A stretch of DNA of 64,000 bases from Enterococcus sp. 9E7_DIV0242 (GCF_002140975.2 NZ_CP147247.1:2454501-2518500), one strand, 5' to 3'; shown: positions 26,842-36,873, numbered from the stretch's first letter. Numbers and translations: made by a program. Notes: generated by a model from the letters alone, not told the origin.

Positions 26842-28254
26842 TTATTTTGCTAAACGATACATCGCATCCGCATAAATTGCTGCTGCACGGAATAGGTCAT
26901 CCAATTCCATGAACTCGTTCGCTTGGTGCATAGTGTCTGTATAGCCTGGGAACATTGCACCATAAGCAACACCACGTTTCAGCAAGCGGCCATAAGTTCC
27001 GCCACCGATAACTTTTTCTTCCCCTTTTTCGCCAGTGTGGTCTTCATAAACACTCAACAAAGTTGCTACCAAAGGATCATCCACAGGAACATAATGCGGC
27101 TCTTGATTACGATCGTCCTGAACAATCGTTACACCTTCTGTTCCAATGACTGCACGTACGCCTTCTGTTAACTGATCTGCCGTTGTTCCTTTTGGATAAC
27201 GGAAATTCAAGCTGATCATGTTGCCTTCTTGCACATCTTTTTCAAATTTGAATAGTCCGGCATTCATTGTCAGACGACCCATTTTTTCGTCTTCGTGTGC
27301 TACCGCTAATTTTTCACCATAAAAGTCTTCATGGATAAATGCTGCTGTATGGATGAAATCTTTTGCCGCACCACCAAAGGAATAACGATCCAAGAAGGTC
27401 GCAAGGAAGGTCGCTGCGTTGATCCCAGATTGTGGGCTTGCACCATGCGCACCTTTACCGGTAACTGTGATCGCTACCGCATTTTCATCAGAAACAAAGG
27501 TTCCTTCGATCGGATGTGCTTCCACAAATGCCTCAAAATGCTCTTTCATTTCAGCAATCGTTACGGTATCCTTCACTAAAATCGCTGCTTCAGCCGTTCC
27601 TGGAACCATGTTCACACGTAACCCTGAATGGAAGCTGACTAACTCATCTTCCCCTTCACTTGATCCGCCGAATTGCGCATACAAGGTCACATTTCCTTTT
27701 TCCCCATTGATTATTGGAAACTCTGCATCTGGAGAAAAACCGAAGTCCGGTGCTTCTTCATGTTGGAAGTAATAATCCATATCCGCCCAGCCGCTTTCTT
27801 CATCGCTTCCGATAACAAAACGGATTTTTTTAGATAATGGCAGACCTAAATCTTTGATGATTTTTAAGCCATAATAAGCGGCCATTGTTGGTCCCTTATC
27901 ATCACTTGAACCACGGGCATAGATTTTGCCATCTTTGATTACTGGCTCATAAGGATCAGTATCCCAGCCATCACCGGCAGGAACAACGTCCATATGTCCG
28001 AAAACACCCAATGTTTCATCGCCCTCGCCATACTCGATATGACCTGCATAGTTATCAACATTTTTCACAGTAAAGCCATCTCTCTCGCCATAAGCCAGCA
28101 TGTGCTTTAACGCAGCTTTCGGACCAGGCCCAAACGGTGCATCCGCCGTCATTTTATCGTCTTCTCGCTCACTGTTGATACGTAGTATGTTTTTCAAATC
28201 TTCCAGAAGCGCTTCTTTGCGGTCTTCTACTTCTTTTTGCCAATTGATTGTCAT
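26842..28254 (-). CDS. pepV: Dipeptidase PepV (M20 family)
   Basis: 470 residues, matching PepV length. Zinc site residues are seen in GVFGHMDVVPAGDGW, SSDDKGP and GSDEESG, with an interrupting dimer-like lid domain and a C-terminal H in TDTMHQANE. It cleaves dipeptides, including carnosine-type, in the cytoplasm and suits a peptide-dependent organism. Start chosen at MTINWQKEV (28254) after AGGAG; a GTG four codons upstream is too close to that motif. Confidence 0.93.
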   Translation of the reverse strand: MTINWQKEVEDRKEALLEDLKNILRINSEREDDKMTADAPFGPGPKAALKHMLAYGERDGFTVKNVDNYAGHIEYGEGDETLGVFGHMDVVPAGDGWDTDPYEPVIKDGKIYARGSSDDKGPTMAAYYGLKIIKDLGLPLSKKIRFVIGSDEESGWADMDYYFQHEEAPDFGFSPDAEFPIINGEKGNVTLYAQFGGSSEGEDELVSFHSGLRVNMVPGTAEAAILVKDTVTIAEMKEHFEAFVEAHPIEGTFVSDENAVAITVTGKGAHGASPQSGINAATFLATFLDRYSFGGAAKDFIHTAAFIHEDFYGEKLAVAHEDEKMGRLTMNAGLFKFEKDVQEGNMISLNFRYPKGTTADQLTEGVRAVIGTEGVTIVQDDRNQEPHYVPVDDPLVATLLSVYEDHTGEKGEEKVIGGGTYGRLLKRGVAYGAMFPGYTDTMHQANEFMELDDLFRAAAIYADAMYRLAK

Positions 28255-28343
28255 TCTATTCGTCACTCCTATTCATTAATCTACCTTCCCATCATACCAT
28301 TATCTCGTCTAAAAATAAAAAAAGTTCTGCTGAATCATCAAAA

Positions 28344-28375
28344 CAGCTGAGGGAGTTTGCTACCGCCCTCAGCTG
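28344..28375 (-). terminator. Terminator of mgtA
   Basis: Perfect stem CAGCTGAGGG/CCCTCAGCTG followed by TTTT on the minus strand. Confidence 0.8.
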
Positions 28376-28400
28376 CTCTATCATTTTCTTTCCTTGTGCC

Positions 28401-31055
28401 TCAAAGAAGCTCTTGGTAACGTCTCATATAAACATTTTTGATCACAGTTACTAATGCCATATAGCAAGCGATCGTTCCGATCAGCCATGGCCAGTAATTT
28501 GCAGGGAGTGCTACTAGCCCCAGATTTTGACCAAATGTAGTGAATGGTAGGATAGAGCCCACCCCTATGCCCAGAGTCGTGATTACCGTTAATACAAAAG
28601 AAGCACGACTTTGTAAAAATGGGATCTTCGGTGTTCTTAATGCATGAAGTACCAACGTCTGTGTCCAAAGCGACTCTACAAACCAACCAGCATGGAACAA
28701 CGCCATGAACGCAATCTGCTGTTCTGGTGTTAAGGTATGGTAACTACCGCCGAGTACTGCCGGGCAGATAACGAAATACATCAATAAGTAGGTCGTAATG
28801 TCAAAAACTGAACTGGTTGGTCCCAGCCATACCATGAATTTCCCAATACTAGAAGCGTTCCATTTTTTCGGCTTCTCCAAATATTCTTTATCCATATGAT
28901 CCCATGGTATAGACATGCAGGAAATATCATAAATCAAATTCAGGAAAAGCAGCTGTAATGGCAGCATCGGTAAAAATGGCAAAAATGTGCTTGCTACGAG
29001 TACGGAAAACATATTTCCAAAGTTTGAACTGGCTGTTGCCTTGATATATTTCATGATATTACCAAATGTTTCCCGACCCGAAAGGATTCCCTGTTCCAGA
29101 ATCATCAAATCTTTGTCTAATAAGATGACATCTGCGGATTCCTTCGCTATATCTACAGCAGTATCCACTGAAATCCCTACATCAGATGCTTTCATTGCAG
29201 GCGCATCATTGATTCCGTCACCCAGAAAGCCAACGGTGTGCCCATTCGCACGTAGCAGCTTGGTGATCCGAGCCTTTTGTTGGGGATTCAGTTTCACAAA
29301 AACATTGTGCTGCTCGATAACTTTTGATAGCTCATCATCATCTAGTTTAGCAATCTGTTGACCACTGATCAGCTCCTCAGCCCCTAATCCGACTTGTTTA
29401 CAGACAGATTCAGTCACCAAAGCATTATCGCCAGTCAACACCTTAACACCTACACCATGGGAATGCAGTGCCTTCAGCGCTTGTTTAGTTGTCTCTTTCG
29501 GTGGATCTAGGAAAGCCAGATAACCAATCAAGACCATCTCTTGCTCATCCTTCACTGAAAATTCTCCAACAACGCTTGGATTGGTCTTTTGTGCTACACC
29601 AATCACACGCAGACCGTCACTATTCAACTCCTCAACCTTTTCTAAAATACCTTGTTTTACTTCTTCTGTCAGTTCAACGACCGTTCCTTCAAAGTCAACA
29701 TAGCTGGAAATTGCCAACATTTCTTCCACAGCACCTTTAGTGATCATCTGTGTTTTACCTGTAGGATCTTCAACAACTACACTCATTCGACGGCGCTCAA
29801 AGTCAAAAGGAATCTCGTCTACTTTTTGGTAATGGATCGAAGCTGTATCCAACTCATCATTACTAGCATCAATAATCGCAACATCCAGCAGATTCTTCAA
29901 GCCAGTTTGATAATAGCTGTTTAGATAGGCATGACGTAAAACCCGTTCATCTTCTTGCCCATCGCAATTCATGTGGTATTCCAAAATAATCTTATCCTGC
30001 GTCAACGTTCCCGTCTTATCCGTACATAATATATCGATTGCACCAAAATTTTGAATCGAGTTCAAATTTTTGATTACTGTTCCCTTTTTGGCCATCGTCG
30101 TAGCACCTTTGACTAAATTTGTCGTTACGATCATTGGTAGCATCTCTGGAGTCAGACCAACAGCAACGGACAAACCAAAGAGAAACGCCTCCATCCAATC
30201 CCCTTTTGTAAACCCATTGATCACGATTACCGTTGGTGCCATCAAGGCCATAAATTTGATTAGCAGAAACGAAGTTTTTTGAATACCGAGATCAAAACTG
30301 CTTTTGATTGGTTTCGTAGCAAGCTCTTTTGCCACGTTGCCAAACAAGGTCCTATTTCCAGTCGAAACAACGATACCTTCTGCACTGCCACTGATTACAT
30401 TACTTCCCATAAACACCAGATTCTCATAGCTTGTTTCTGTGTCATAATGCTGACTGGTATTTTCTGCACACTTTTCTACCGGGTAGCTTTCTCCGGTCAA
30501 TGCGGACTGTGAAATAAACAAATCCTTTGTCTTTATCAAACGAATATCCGCCGGAATCATGTCCCCGGCAGATAGCTTGATTAAATCACCACAAACGACC
30601 TCTTCCATAGGAATCTCTTGAAATTCATTGTTACGTTTTACGGCAGTCGTAACCTTGACCATTGATTTTAGTTTTTCAGCTGCCTGATTTGATTTCACTG
30701 ACTGAAAGAGTGTCATTGTCCCGCTCATGATAACCATCGTAAAAATGATGATAACGCCAAATAAATCCTTTTCTTCCGGTGGTACGATCACATATTCTGT
30801 CACAAAGGAAATCACACCTAAACTGATCAATACCAATGTGAATGGCGTAATATATGCTTTTATTACCTCTACTAGCCATGGTGTTTTTTTCCCATAAACG
30901 ATTTTGTTGTCCCCAAATTTTTCCCGTGCTGCGCTCACCTGTGCTTCTGATAAGCCCTTTGCTGAGGTCTTGAACCAGTCAAAAACACTTGTTGCCGTCT
31001 TTCTTGCAAAAATTTCATAATTTGTATAGGGTGTTTGTTTCATTTTCTTTTCCAA
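28401..31055 (-). CDS. mgtA: Magnesium-importing P-type ATPase (MgtA/MgtB, P3B type)
   Basis: 884 residues. Actuator TGES near residue 190, phosphorylation site DKTGTLT near residue 347, GDGINDAPA in the P domain, and ten membrane helices with the MgtA-like C-terminal half. It imports Mg2+ at low external magnesium. A TTG at 31055 has AGAAGG eight bases upstream; an ATG four codons later (31043) with GGAA is equally possible. It lies downstream of mgtC and a GNAT gene, behind an M-box riboswitch, with a separate structured leader. Confidence 0.93.
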   Translation of the reverse strand: MEKKMKQTPYTNYEIFARKTATSVFDWFKTSAKGLSEAQVSAAREKFGDNKIVYGKKTPWLVEVIKAYITPFTLVLISLGVISFVTEYVIVPPEEKDLFGVIIIFTMVIMSGTMTLFQSVKSNQAAEKLKSMVKVTTAVKRNNEFQEIPMEEVVCGDLIKLSAGDMIPADIRLIKTKDLFISQSALTGESYPVEKCAENTSQHYDTETSYENLVFMGSNVISGSAEGIVVSTGNRTLFGNVAKELATKPIKSSFDLGIQKTSFLLIKFMALMAPTVIVINGFTKGDWMEAFLFGLSVAVGLTPEMLPMIVTTNLVKGATTMAKKGTVIKNLNSIQNFGAIDILCTDKTGTLTQDKIILEYHMNCDGQEDERVLRHAYLNSYYQTGLKNLLDVAIIDASNDELDTASIHYQKVDEIPFDFERRRMSVVVEDPTGKTQMITKGAVEEMLAISSYVDFEGTVVELTEEVKQGILEKVEELNSDGLRVIGVAQKTNPSVVGEFSVKDEQEMVLIGYLAFLDPPKETTKQALKALHSHGVGVKVLTGDNALVTESVCKQVGLGAEELISGQQIAKLDDDELSKVIEQHNVFVKLNPQQKARITKLLRANGHTVGFLGDGINDAPAMKASDVGISVDTAVDIAKESADVILLDKDLMILEQGILSGRETFGNIMKYIKATASSNFGNMFSVLVASTFLPFLPMLPLQLLFLNLIYDISCMSIPWDHMDKEYLEKPKKWNASSIGKFMVWLGPTSSVFDITTYLLMYFVICPAVLGGSYHTLTPEQQIAFMALFHAGWFVESLWTQTLVLHALRTPKIPFLQSRASFVLTVITTLGIGVGSILPFTTFGQNLGLVALPANYWPWLIGTIACYMALVTVIKNVYMRRYQELL

Positions 31056-31476
31056 TTTTCTTACCTTCTCTCCTAAAGTGAAGCAGTGGCAAAATGGATA
31101 GACTTTTCAAACAAAGAAAAACGGTTGAAACAGTTGAACGATCGTCGCTCGCCAACTATTTTTCCTTTAAAAGAAATTCATGCGCAAAGCAATCTATTTT
31201 CAAAGCCTTCAATTATTTAAGGTCTTTGCTCTGCAGCAGCTCAATTGCTGCAATGATCCCAATTTTCGGATGGCTACAGCTGTTTCCTTTCTCTATAAAA
31301 ACTATCCTCTGCTCTCTGCCGTAAAAGCACTGTTTTATCTGTTTATAAACAGGCCTTTTTGATCAGGGAGCAAGAAAAAAAGAGTCATCTATCAAGGGAG
31401 TACGCTGAAAACAAATAGACAATAATGTTCTCCGCACGCTTCTGATTCTTCTTTCCAAGATCCCTTTTTTCTCGAA
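31056..31476 (-). promoter_or_regulatory. Long structured leader of mgtA
   Basis: 421 bp without a convincing gene. On the minus strand it contains hairpins TGCAGCA/TGCTGCA and CAAAG.CCTT/AAGG.CTTTG. It lacks the M-box core. It may hold a second control element or an internal promoter for mgtA. Confidence 0.45.
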
Positions 31477-31962
31477 CTACTGTCGTCCATTTGTTTTCAT
31501 CTCCCTTACCTCGTTTGTGATAAATCCGTTCTCTACATTCAGTTCTTTTTTGAATAATTTCAATTCAATCTGTCCATCTACATAGCTATCTAATACGCTC
31601 ATATAATCAAGTTTTTCATAGAAGGACCAGGCCTGTTTTCTTCCTGTCAGAAAAATAATCTTATAGTTCATCACCGCAGCTAGCTTCTCTGCATAGCGCA
31701 ACAGCTGTTTGCCAATACCTAAACCTTGACAACAAGAAGCAATCGCTACCTGCTTTACTTGGATCATCTTCTGATCGATCGGATGCATCAATAATGTTCC
31801 TACAACCTTTCCATCTCTGCGAACAGTCAAATGCAGATCGTTCTGTTCGTCTAAAGGAGCGGAAGTCAGCTGCTTTTGCCCCGAGTTTTTTTTCAACAGA
31901 TCATTACGCAACTCGATGCCTGCCCAATAATCCCGACTATTCCATTGCACTACCGTAAACAC
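31477..31962 (-). CDS. GNAT-family N-acetyltransferase
   Basis: 161 residues. GNAT acetyl-CoA loop Q-G-L-G-I-G-K-Q-L in CCQGLGIGKQLL, preceded by the VKQVAIA strand; the C-terminal Y-E-K-L-D-Y motif is present. Substrate unknown. The GTG start lies two bases past the mgtC stop with only a distant ribosome binding site, so it depends on coupling. It is part of the magnesium-regulated unit. Confidence 0.78.
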   Translation of the reverse strand: MFTVVQWNSRDYWAGIELRNDLLKKNSGQKQLTSAPLDEQNDLHLTVRRDGKVVGTLLMHPIDQKMIQVKQVAIASCCQGLGIGKQLLRYAEKLAAVMNYKIIFLTGRKQAWSFYEKLDYMSVLDSYVDGQIELKLFKKELNVENGFITNEVREMKTNGRQ

Positions 31963-31966
31963 TGTT

Positions 31967-32674
31967 TTACCATGATGTTTCCTCCTCTGCTAATTGATAG
32001 ACCTCTATAACCTCTGGTATGTTGAATAAGTGAGTAATGATTTCTGTAATCGCCAGCTCACTATTTACTGCCGGCTCGATTTCAACAACTAACTGGGTAC
32101 GTTTCCCCGTGAGATCCGAGCAGGAAAAACGACAGAATTTAAGAAAATAATGATCCAGCAGATGGACAATTTCTGTCCGAAGCATGACCTCGGCAGATCC
32201 CTTGCCAACGACCGATAGAAAAATTGGTGCGCCTTGTTCTCCTTCTTCTGATTGATTCTTTTTTGACCAGCAGTCCAATTTATACGAAAAAAACCGAATC
32301 AGCGTATTGACTAGCGTGATCATTCCTGCGGCACATCCACCTTCTACAAGATATCCCGAGCCAATCAAGGTTCCTACTGCTGCCGAACACCAAAGCGTTG
32401 CCGCTGTATTAAGACCTGTCACACTGAAACCATCTCTCAGAATCACTCCTCCGGCGAGAAAACCAACACCGCTAACAATTTGTGCCGCAATCCGACTAGG
32501 ACTTCCATCCTCTGTGATCAACGTAGACAATACGGCAAATAATGTCGCCCCTAATGAAACCAGGACCATCGTTCTGATACCCGCAATCTTTTTCCGCCAT
32601 TGCCGCTCCATACCAATAACTGCTCCTGCCAAGATACTGACGAGCATCGTTACCAAAAATGCATCATACCTCAC
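31967..32674 (-). CDS. mgtC: MgtC/SapB family membrane protein
   Basis: 235 residues. Membrane segments in the first 130 residues with the MgtC signature GAVIGMERQ and G(A/G)xTLF, followed by a cytoplasmic ACT-like domain. MgtC proteins act in survival at low Mg2+ and modulate ATP synthase in some bacteria. First gene after the M-box. The GTG start directly abuts AGGAG; a TTG at codon 7 or ATG at codon 10 may be the true start. Confidence 0.88.
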   Translation of the reverse strand: MRYDAFLVTMLVSILAGAVIGMERQWRKKIAGIRTMVLVSLGATLFAVLSTLITEDGSPSRIAAQIVSGVGFLAGGVILRDGFSVTGLNTAATLWCSAAVGTLIGSGYLVEGGCAAGMITLVNTLIRFFSYKLDCWSKKNQSEEGEQGAPIFLSVVGKGSAEVMLRTEIVHLLDHYFLKFCRFSCSDLTGKRTQLVVEIEPAVNSELAITEIITHLFNIPEVIEVYQLAEEETSW

Positions 32675-32719
32675 CTCCTATACACTTTTGAAAATCAATA
32701 CATGTCATCAATAACAAAA

Positions 32720-32752
32720 AGACCTCTCGCAAAAAAACTCAGCGAAAGGTCT
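32720..32752 (-). terminator. Riboswitch-controlled terminator before mgtC
   Basis: AGACCTTTCGC/GCGAGAGGTCT stem followed by TTTTTG on the minus strand, 46 bp ahead of mgtC and just after the M-box. Confidence 0.85.
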
Positions 32753-32784
32753 GAAACTGCACAAAAAAAATGCTTATTGATCTA

Positions 32785-32955
32785 ATCGTTGAGTTTTAGC
32801 ACTATACAACGTAAAAAGCATTGCTTTTAGCTGCCTTATGAAAAGCCTTGTATTCGACAATTCCTGTTCTACCCATTGGCGTCTCTCGACATTTTTGGGC
32901 AGCAGCCTGTGTTTGTATAGGAGCCTCACCTAACAAATCGTATTTAATTTTCGAG
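32785..32955 (-). promoter_or_regulatory. M-box (ykoK) magnesium riboswitch
   Basis: The minus strand carries the conserved core GTTAGGTGAGGCTCCTA (32918-32934), ACACAGGCTGCTGCCCAAAAA, GTCGAGAGACGCC and AATGGGTAGAACAGG in the order of the M-box RNA. High Mg2+ stabilises a fold that leaves the downstream terminator free, switching the mgtC-GNAT(-mgtA) unit off. 5' and 3' limits are approximate. Confidence 0.93.
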
Positions 32956-32958
32956 TTG

Positions 32959-32987
32959 ATAATAACAAAGGAAAAATAATCTGTCAA
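32959..32987 (-). promoter_or_regulatory. Promoter of the magnesium operon
   Basis: TTGACA (32982-32987), 17-bp spacer and TATTAT (32959-32964) on the minus strand; the transcript would start just before the M-box. The next 240 bp towards nnrD (32988-33233) hold no gene. Confidence 0.8.
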
Positions 32988-33211
32988 CCGACTTCTTCCA
33001 GAAAAGAATTAGAATAACCCCCGTAAAAAAGAAAATCCTCTGTTTTACCAAACAAAGAAACCCTTTAAAAGAAAGACATTGCTCATTTCTAATAGATTCA
33101 TTCATTCCATTTAAAAATTTTTTTATTTTTTTTGATTCTATTCCATCGATGTTAGAAATTCACAACAAGAAAAGAAGAAGAAAAAATCGCCCCTGCTTCC
33201 TTCTTGATGCT

Positions 33212-33239
33212 GTTCATTCAATCGCTCTTTGCAGTATAC
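33212..33239 (+). promoter_or_regulatory. Promoter of nnrD
   Basis: TTCATT (33212-33217), 16-bp spacer, TATACT (33234-33239). Confidence 0.45.
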
Positions 33240-33273
33240 TTGTGTTACTAGAACAAAAAAGAAAGGAGAAATT

Positions 33274-34101
33274 ATGCAGTGCTTATCAGAAAATATTTTA
33301 ACTAAGGTCATAAAAAAACGACCCGAAAATAGCCATAAAGGAACATTCGGCAGGGCCGTACTAATTGGTGGAAACGCACAATATGGTGGAGCAATCATCA
33401 TGAGTGCCCAAGCCGCAAGTCTCGCCGGTACTGGGTTAGTCACCGTGATTACTGACAAAAAAAATCATCCTGCTTTACATGCTCGACTACCTGAAGCGAT
33501 GGTCGTTGATTGGCTCGATCAGCAACTGATCGATGAAGTAAGTCAGCAAGCCGATGTCTTGTTGATTGGCCCAGGTCTAGGGTTATCTCAACACAGCAAA
33601 CTTTTGATTCAATCGGTCTTAGACAAGCAAACAGCGAAGCAGTGGCTCGTTATAGACGGTTCAGCAATCACGTTATTTGCAGAACAAAGACCGCAATTAA
33701 ACTATCCTGAACAAGTAATTTTTACACCCCATCAGAAAGAGTGGGAACGTTTAAGTGGACTACCGATAGAAAAGCAAAGCACTGACAATAATCAGCTTGC
33801 ACAACAAGCGTTGCTTGCTTCTGTCGTAGTTAAAAGTCATCGAACAGAAATCTATACAAAGCACGCAGTTTACACTAATCCACTTGGCACACCCGCCATG
33901 GCTACAGGTGGAATGGGGGATACTCTCGCGGGTATGATCACTGCATTTGTTGCTCAATTTCCAGACAAGGAAGACGCACTTTGCGCCGCTGTTTATCTCC
34001 ACAGTTTGATAGGTGAAGCGTTGGGGAAAGAACGATATGTTGTTCTCCCGACAGAACTGGCTAATCAGCTTCCCTATTATATGAAACGCTTTGAGCAATA
34101 G
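33274..34101 (+). CDS. nnrD: ADP-dependent (S)-NAD(P)H-hydrate dehydratase
   Basis: 275 residues of the YjeF C-terminal/carbohydrate kinase fold: HKGTFGRAVLIGG at the N-terminus, ILTPHQKEW-like FTPHQKEW in the middle and ATGGMGDTLAG near residue 208 for nucleotide binding. It repairs damaged NADHX/NADPHX. The start at ATG 33274 follows AAAGGAGAAATT, deciding against an upstream frame. The epimerase domain is absent, as in stand-alone NnrD. Confidence 0.9.
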   Translation: MQCLSENILTKVIKKRPENSHKGTFGRAVLIGGNAQYGGAIIMSAQAASLAGTGLVTVITDKKNHPALHARLPEAMVVDWLDQQLIDEVSQQADVLLIGPGLGLSQHSKLLIQSVLDKQTAKQWLVIDGSAITLFAEQRPQLNYPEQVIFTPHQKEWERLSGLPIEKQSTDNNQLAQQALLASVVVKSHRTEIYTKHAVYTNPLGTPAMATGGMGDTLAGMITAFVAQFPDKEDALCAAVYLHSLIGEALGKERYVVLPTELANQLPYYMKRFEQ

Positions 34102-34150
34102 GATTTTCACACCTGCTCCTTTCAAAAAAAGCAAATCTAGACAACAAAAA

Positions 34151-34458
34151 AGAGCGTGGGACATAACTCAAGTCCTACGCTTGTTCTGTATCTAAACCCG
34201 AATAAACGGTGGGCCAGAAGCAACTACTAGTAGCGAGCTGCGTCGATGTCCGCTCAACACTCGTAGGCCCTAAACTGCGACGAGCCACAAGCGAGAATGC
34301 ATCAGTGGTAAACCATTGTGTTTCAAGGCTCTTCGACAATAAGCTGAAATTCAGCAAAAATTTGTCATGAAGCAATTTTCGTGAATTCCATCTTATTGCT
34401 TAGAATCACTGTGATTGCTCTTTTGAGCAGAACAGATGATGAAAAGTACCTACTTGGT
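34151..34458. repeat. Interspersed foldback repeat, second copy (interrupted by IS4 copy 2)
   Basis: Starts with the hairpin AGCGTGGGAC/GTCCTACGCT, then GAATAAACGGTG, CAACTACTAGTAGCGAGCTG and further sequence closely matching 17310-17630, ending in the same GATGATGAAAAGTACCTACTTGG. It has an extra ~50-bp stretch and lacks the internal GAACACCAAGTAGG of the first copy. The short right arm is at 36018-36060. Confidence 0.75.
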
Positions 34459-36017
34459 AACATCGTCAACTTAAAGAATAGAGAAAAAAGAAAGCGTAGC
34501 TATCTGTTAGTAAAGAGAGTATAAAATCACGTATTGCGTACTTGACTAGATAATTGAAGGAGTAACTAAGAAAAAAAGCAAAAAAAAGCTTCTCTCTGAA
34601 TAAAATGAAGACTGCTTTTTTAAAAACTAGGTTTTTGATTTTGTTTATATTTATTGTGGTGTTTGTATTTTCGTTTGTTCCTTTGGAGATCTCGAGGAAG
34701 ATAAACCGCTCGTAGTATGTCTTCTTCCAACTTTTTGAACCGAAGTAGCTTTTCCTTATCGTCCTTTTCAAGGACAATATCAATCAACTGGTCTTTCCAC
34801 AAGCCAATTGCTATATTCTCATTGATCTTTTTCTTTGTTTCTTTCTGATTTAAATGACTCATCACATCTTGAACCATGTTATAAACAAGACTTTGAGCTA
34901 AAAAATCTTGATAGACACAAACTGGACTTTTACCTGAAACCTGTTCAATTTTCAATTTGTTTTTTACTGTCTGCCAGAGTTTTTCGATTGCCCAACGTTT
35001 TTTATAAAGTTCAAGAATTTCTTCTCTCGTAATTGTTGCTGGGAGATTCGTCATAAATACATTCATTTGACCATTTTCCAATGGTAGTTGAATCATACGG
35101 GTCATTATCCCCTTATTCGCCTCAAAGTCTTTTGCGAGTTCAGGCTCTACTCGTTTCATTGTTCTTAAACGTGAATACGTACAGGACAAAAAAACGGATG
35201 AATCAAGAGAGGTCAGTTGTGCCCGTTCCTTTTGATAAATCGTCGAAGGGATTCGAATCAAGTAGCTAAGTTTCTGTTTCTCAATAAAATGAATGAGATC
35301 CAGTGAGGGGTATCCGCGATCAAAAAGTACGAGCCGCGGAGCTTGAAAAGGAATTGACTCTGAGGAAAGAAGATTCTTTTTCGCTAAATTTTTTTCACCG
35401 ACATGAAGCGAATCAATCTGGAGATCAATCAGGAAGGCATTGAACACATCCATTAAGCCACTCGTTTGTGCTCGTACAGATGTTTCACCAAATCGATTGC
35501 CATTTTGACTGAAAAACAGGCGATTTTCTTTCGAATTTGGCACTTCCATTCGACTACCGTCAATGGCAAAAACAAGATAATTATGCCAAGTTTTTGGTGT
35601 ATCTTGTGTGTAAAAATGAGAAAGATACTGTAAGTTTAAAAATCGAAACGCTTCAGGGTTTACTTTCTTTCGTTGTGAAAGAAATGCTTGTTTGGATAAT
35701 GTCATTACAGAGGACCCCTTTCGCTTTAAGTAGTGATAGACTTCCATGGTGGCCGTAAGGCCACGTTTGAAAAGAAACGAATAAATGACTTCATTTAAGG
35801 GGAATTTACGAGTACGAGTAAAACTGTTAGGAGAATCTGGGAATCGAGCAATTGAATGGAAATGAGAAGAAGTGAGTGAGTTAGAAATCAGATCGAATCG
35901 TTTGTGATAAGGAGCAGCCATTCGAATCACCTCTTTTCTTTTACTATAAAAGGTTCTGAGGAAAAAGAAAAGAGAAACTCTGCTATTTTTCAGAGTTTCT
36001 CTTAAGTTGACGATGTT
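34459..36017 (-). mobile_element. IS4-family insertion sequence, copy 2 (inverted)
   Basis: 1559 bp, same inverted repeats as copy 1 and the same flanking ACCTACTTGGT on each side (34448-34458, 36018-36028). The transposase points left, opposite to copy 1, while the host repeat has the same orientation at both sites. At least one silent base differs (TTT for TTC in the transposase). Confidence 0.93.
34620..35921 (-). CDS. IS4-family transposase, copy 2
   Basis: 433 residues, amino acid sequence the same as copy 1: DDE residues in FAIDGSRME, LFDRGYPS and the YREK signature YKKRWAIEKLWQTVK. Start at 35921 after GAGGTGATTCGA; the longer open frame runs out of the IS into flanking repeat. Confidence 0.94.
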   Translation of the reverse strand: MAAPYHKRFDLISNSLTSSHFHSIARFPDSPNSFTRTRKFPLNEVIYSFLFKRGLTATMEVYHYLKRKGSSVMTLSKQAFLSQRKKVNPEAFRFLNLQYLSHFYTQDTPKTWHNYLVFAIDGSRMEVPNSKENRLFFSQNGNRFGETSVRAQTSGLMDVFNAFLIDLQIDSLHVGEKNLAKKNLLSSESIPFQAPRLVLFDRGYPSLDLIHFIEKQKLSYLIRIPSTIYQKERAQLTSLDSSVFLSCTYSRLRTMKRVEPELAKDFEANKGIMTRMIQLPLENGQMNVFMTNLPATITREEILELYKKRWAIEKLWQTVKNKLKIEQVSGKSPVCVYQDFLAQSLVYNMVQDVMSHLNQKETKKKINENIAIGLWKDQLIDIVLEKDDKEKLLRFKKLEEDILRAVYLPRDLQRNKRKYKHHNKYKQNQKPSF

Positions 36018-36060
36018 ACCTACTTGGTGCTTGAAGTTTGACGCTTCTGGTCCAGCCACT
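36018..36060. repeat. Foldback repeat, short right arm next to rsuA
   Basis: After the target duplication comes TGCTTGAAGTTTGACGCTTC and then TGGTCCAGCCAC, which is roughly inverse to GTGGGCCAGAAGC in the left arm near 34211. It ends at the rsuA stop. Confidence 0.5.
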
Positions 36061-36063
36061 TTT

Positions 36064-36792
36064 CTATCCAATCCCCTTAGTCTCCACCAATGCCAACTCA
36101 GCCTCTGTCAAAGGGCGGTACGCACCCAATTCAAGCTGTTCATCCAAATACAACGCGCCCATTCGAAGTCGTTTCAGATAAATAACTTGTTTATCAACAG
36201 CTTCAAACATCCGCTTCACTTGATGAAATTTCCCCTCTTGAATAACTAAACGAATTTCTGATTCCCCAACAGCTTCATCCACAGAATCAATAACCAGTTG
36301 TCCGGGTTTCACAGCCTCCCCGTTTTTCAAGGTGAGCCCCTCCGCAAATAATGCGATATCCTCTTTTGTCACAATTCCGGCAATACGAGCAAAATACTCT
36401 TTGTCCACATGCTTTTTTGGTGAAAGTAAGCGATGGGCCAATTGGCCGTCATTGGTTAAAATCAATAGCCCTTCTGTATCCTTATCCAATCTCCCCACAG
36501 GAAACAGATCCTCCCGAAAATCTTCATCTGAAAGTAAATCAATCACCGTTTCATCGTATTTGTCCTCTGTCGCTGAAATCACATCTTGGGGCTTGTGCAG
36601 CATATAATAAAAATTTTTTTGATAGCTCAAAGGCTCTTCATCATAAGCCACTCGATCCGTCCATTCATTGACTTGGTATTTGGCATCCTTGATTACCTGA
36701 TCGTTAACAGTAATGATTCCCTGCTTCAATAATTTTTTCACTTCTTTACGGCTGCCACAGCCTGTCTCTGCTAAAAATTTATCTATACGCAT
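36064..36792 (-). CDS. rsuA: 16S rRNA pseudouridine synthase, RsuA family
   Basis: 242 residues. N-terminal S4 RNA-binding domain (MRIDKFLAETGCGSRKEVKKLL) and a catalytic domain with GRLDKDTEGLLILTNDG, which carries the catalytic Asp, and the KEYF and VKRMFEAV motifs. It makes pseudouridine in 16S rRNA (position 516 in E. coli). AAGGAAAAAACG precedes the ATG. A foldback repeat now touches its 3' end. Confidence 0.92.
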   Translation of the reverse strand: MRIDKFLAETGCGSRKEVKKLLKQGIITVNDQVIKDAKYQVNEWTDRVAYDEEPLSYQKNFYYMLHKPQDVISATEDKYDETVIDLLSDEDFREDLFPVGRLDKDTEGLLILTNDGQLAHRLLSPKKHVDKEYFARIAGIVTKEDIALFAEGLTLKNGEAVKPGQLVIDSVDEAVGESEIRLVIQEGKFHQVKRMFEAVDKQVIYLKRLRMGALYLDEQLELGAYRPLTEAELALVETKGIG

Positions 36793-36821
36793 CGTTTTTT
36801 CCTTTCATTGATAAATAGACT

Positions 36822-36863
36822 GCGGGACAGAAGTCCCTTTAAAGCTAAGTCCCTCTGTCCCGT
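36822..36863 (-). terminator. Terminator of the flippase gene
   Basis: CGGGACAGA/TCTGTCCCG with an inner GTCCC/GGGAC pairing; moderate T content downstream on the minus strand. Confidence 0.6.
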
Positions 36864-36873
36864 TTATGAGTTA

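Noticed and set aside
31094..31362. Plus-strand frames opposite the mgtA leader
   Set aside because: They have no ribosome binding site and consist of low-complexity translations of the structured leader.
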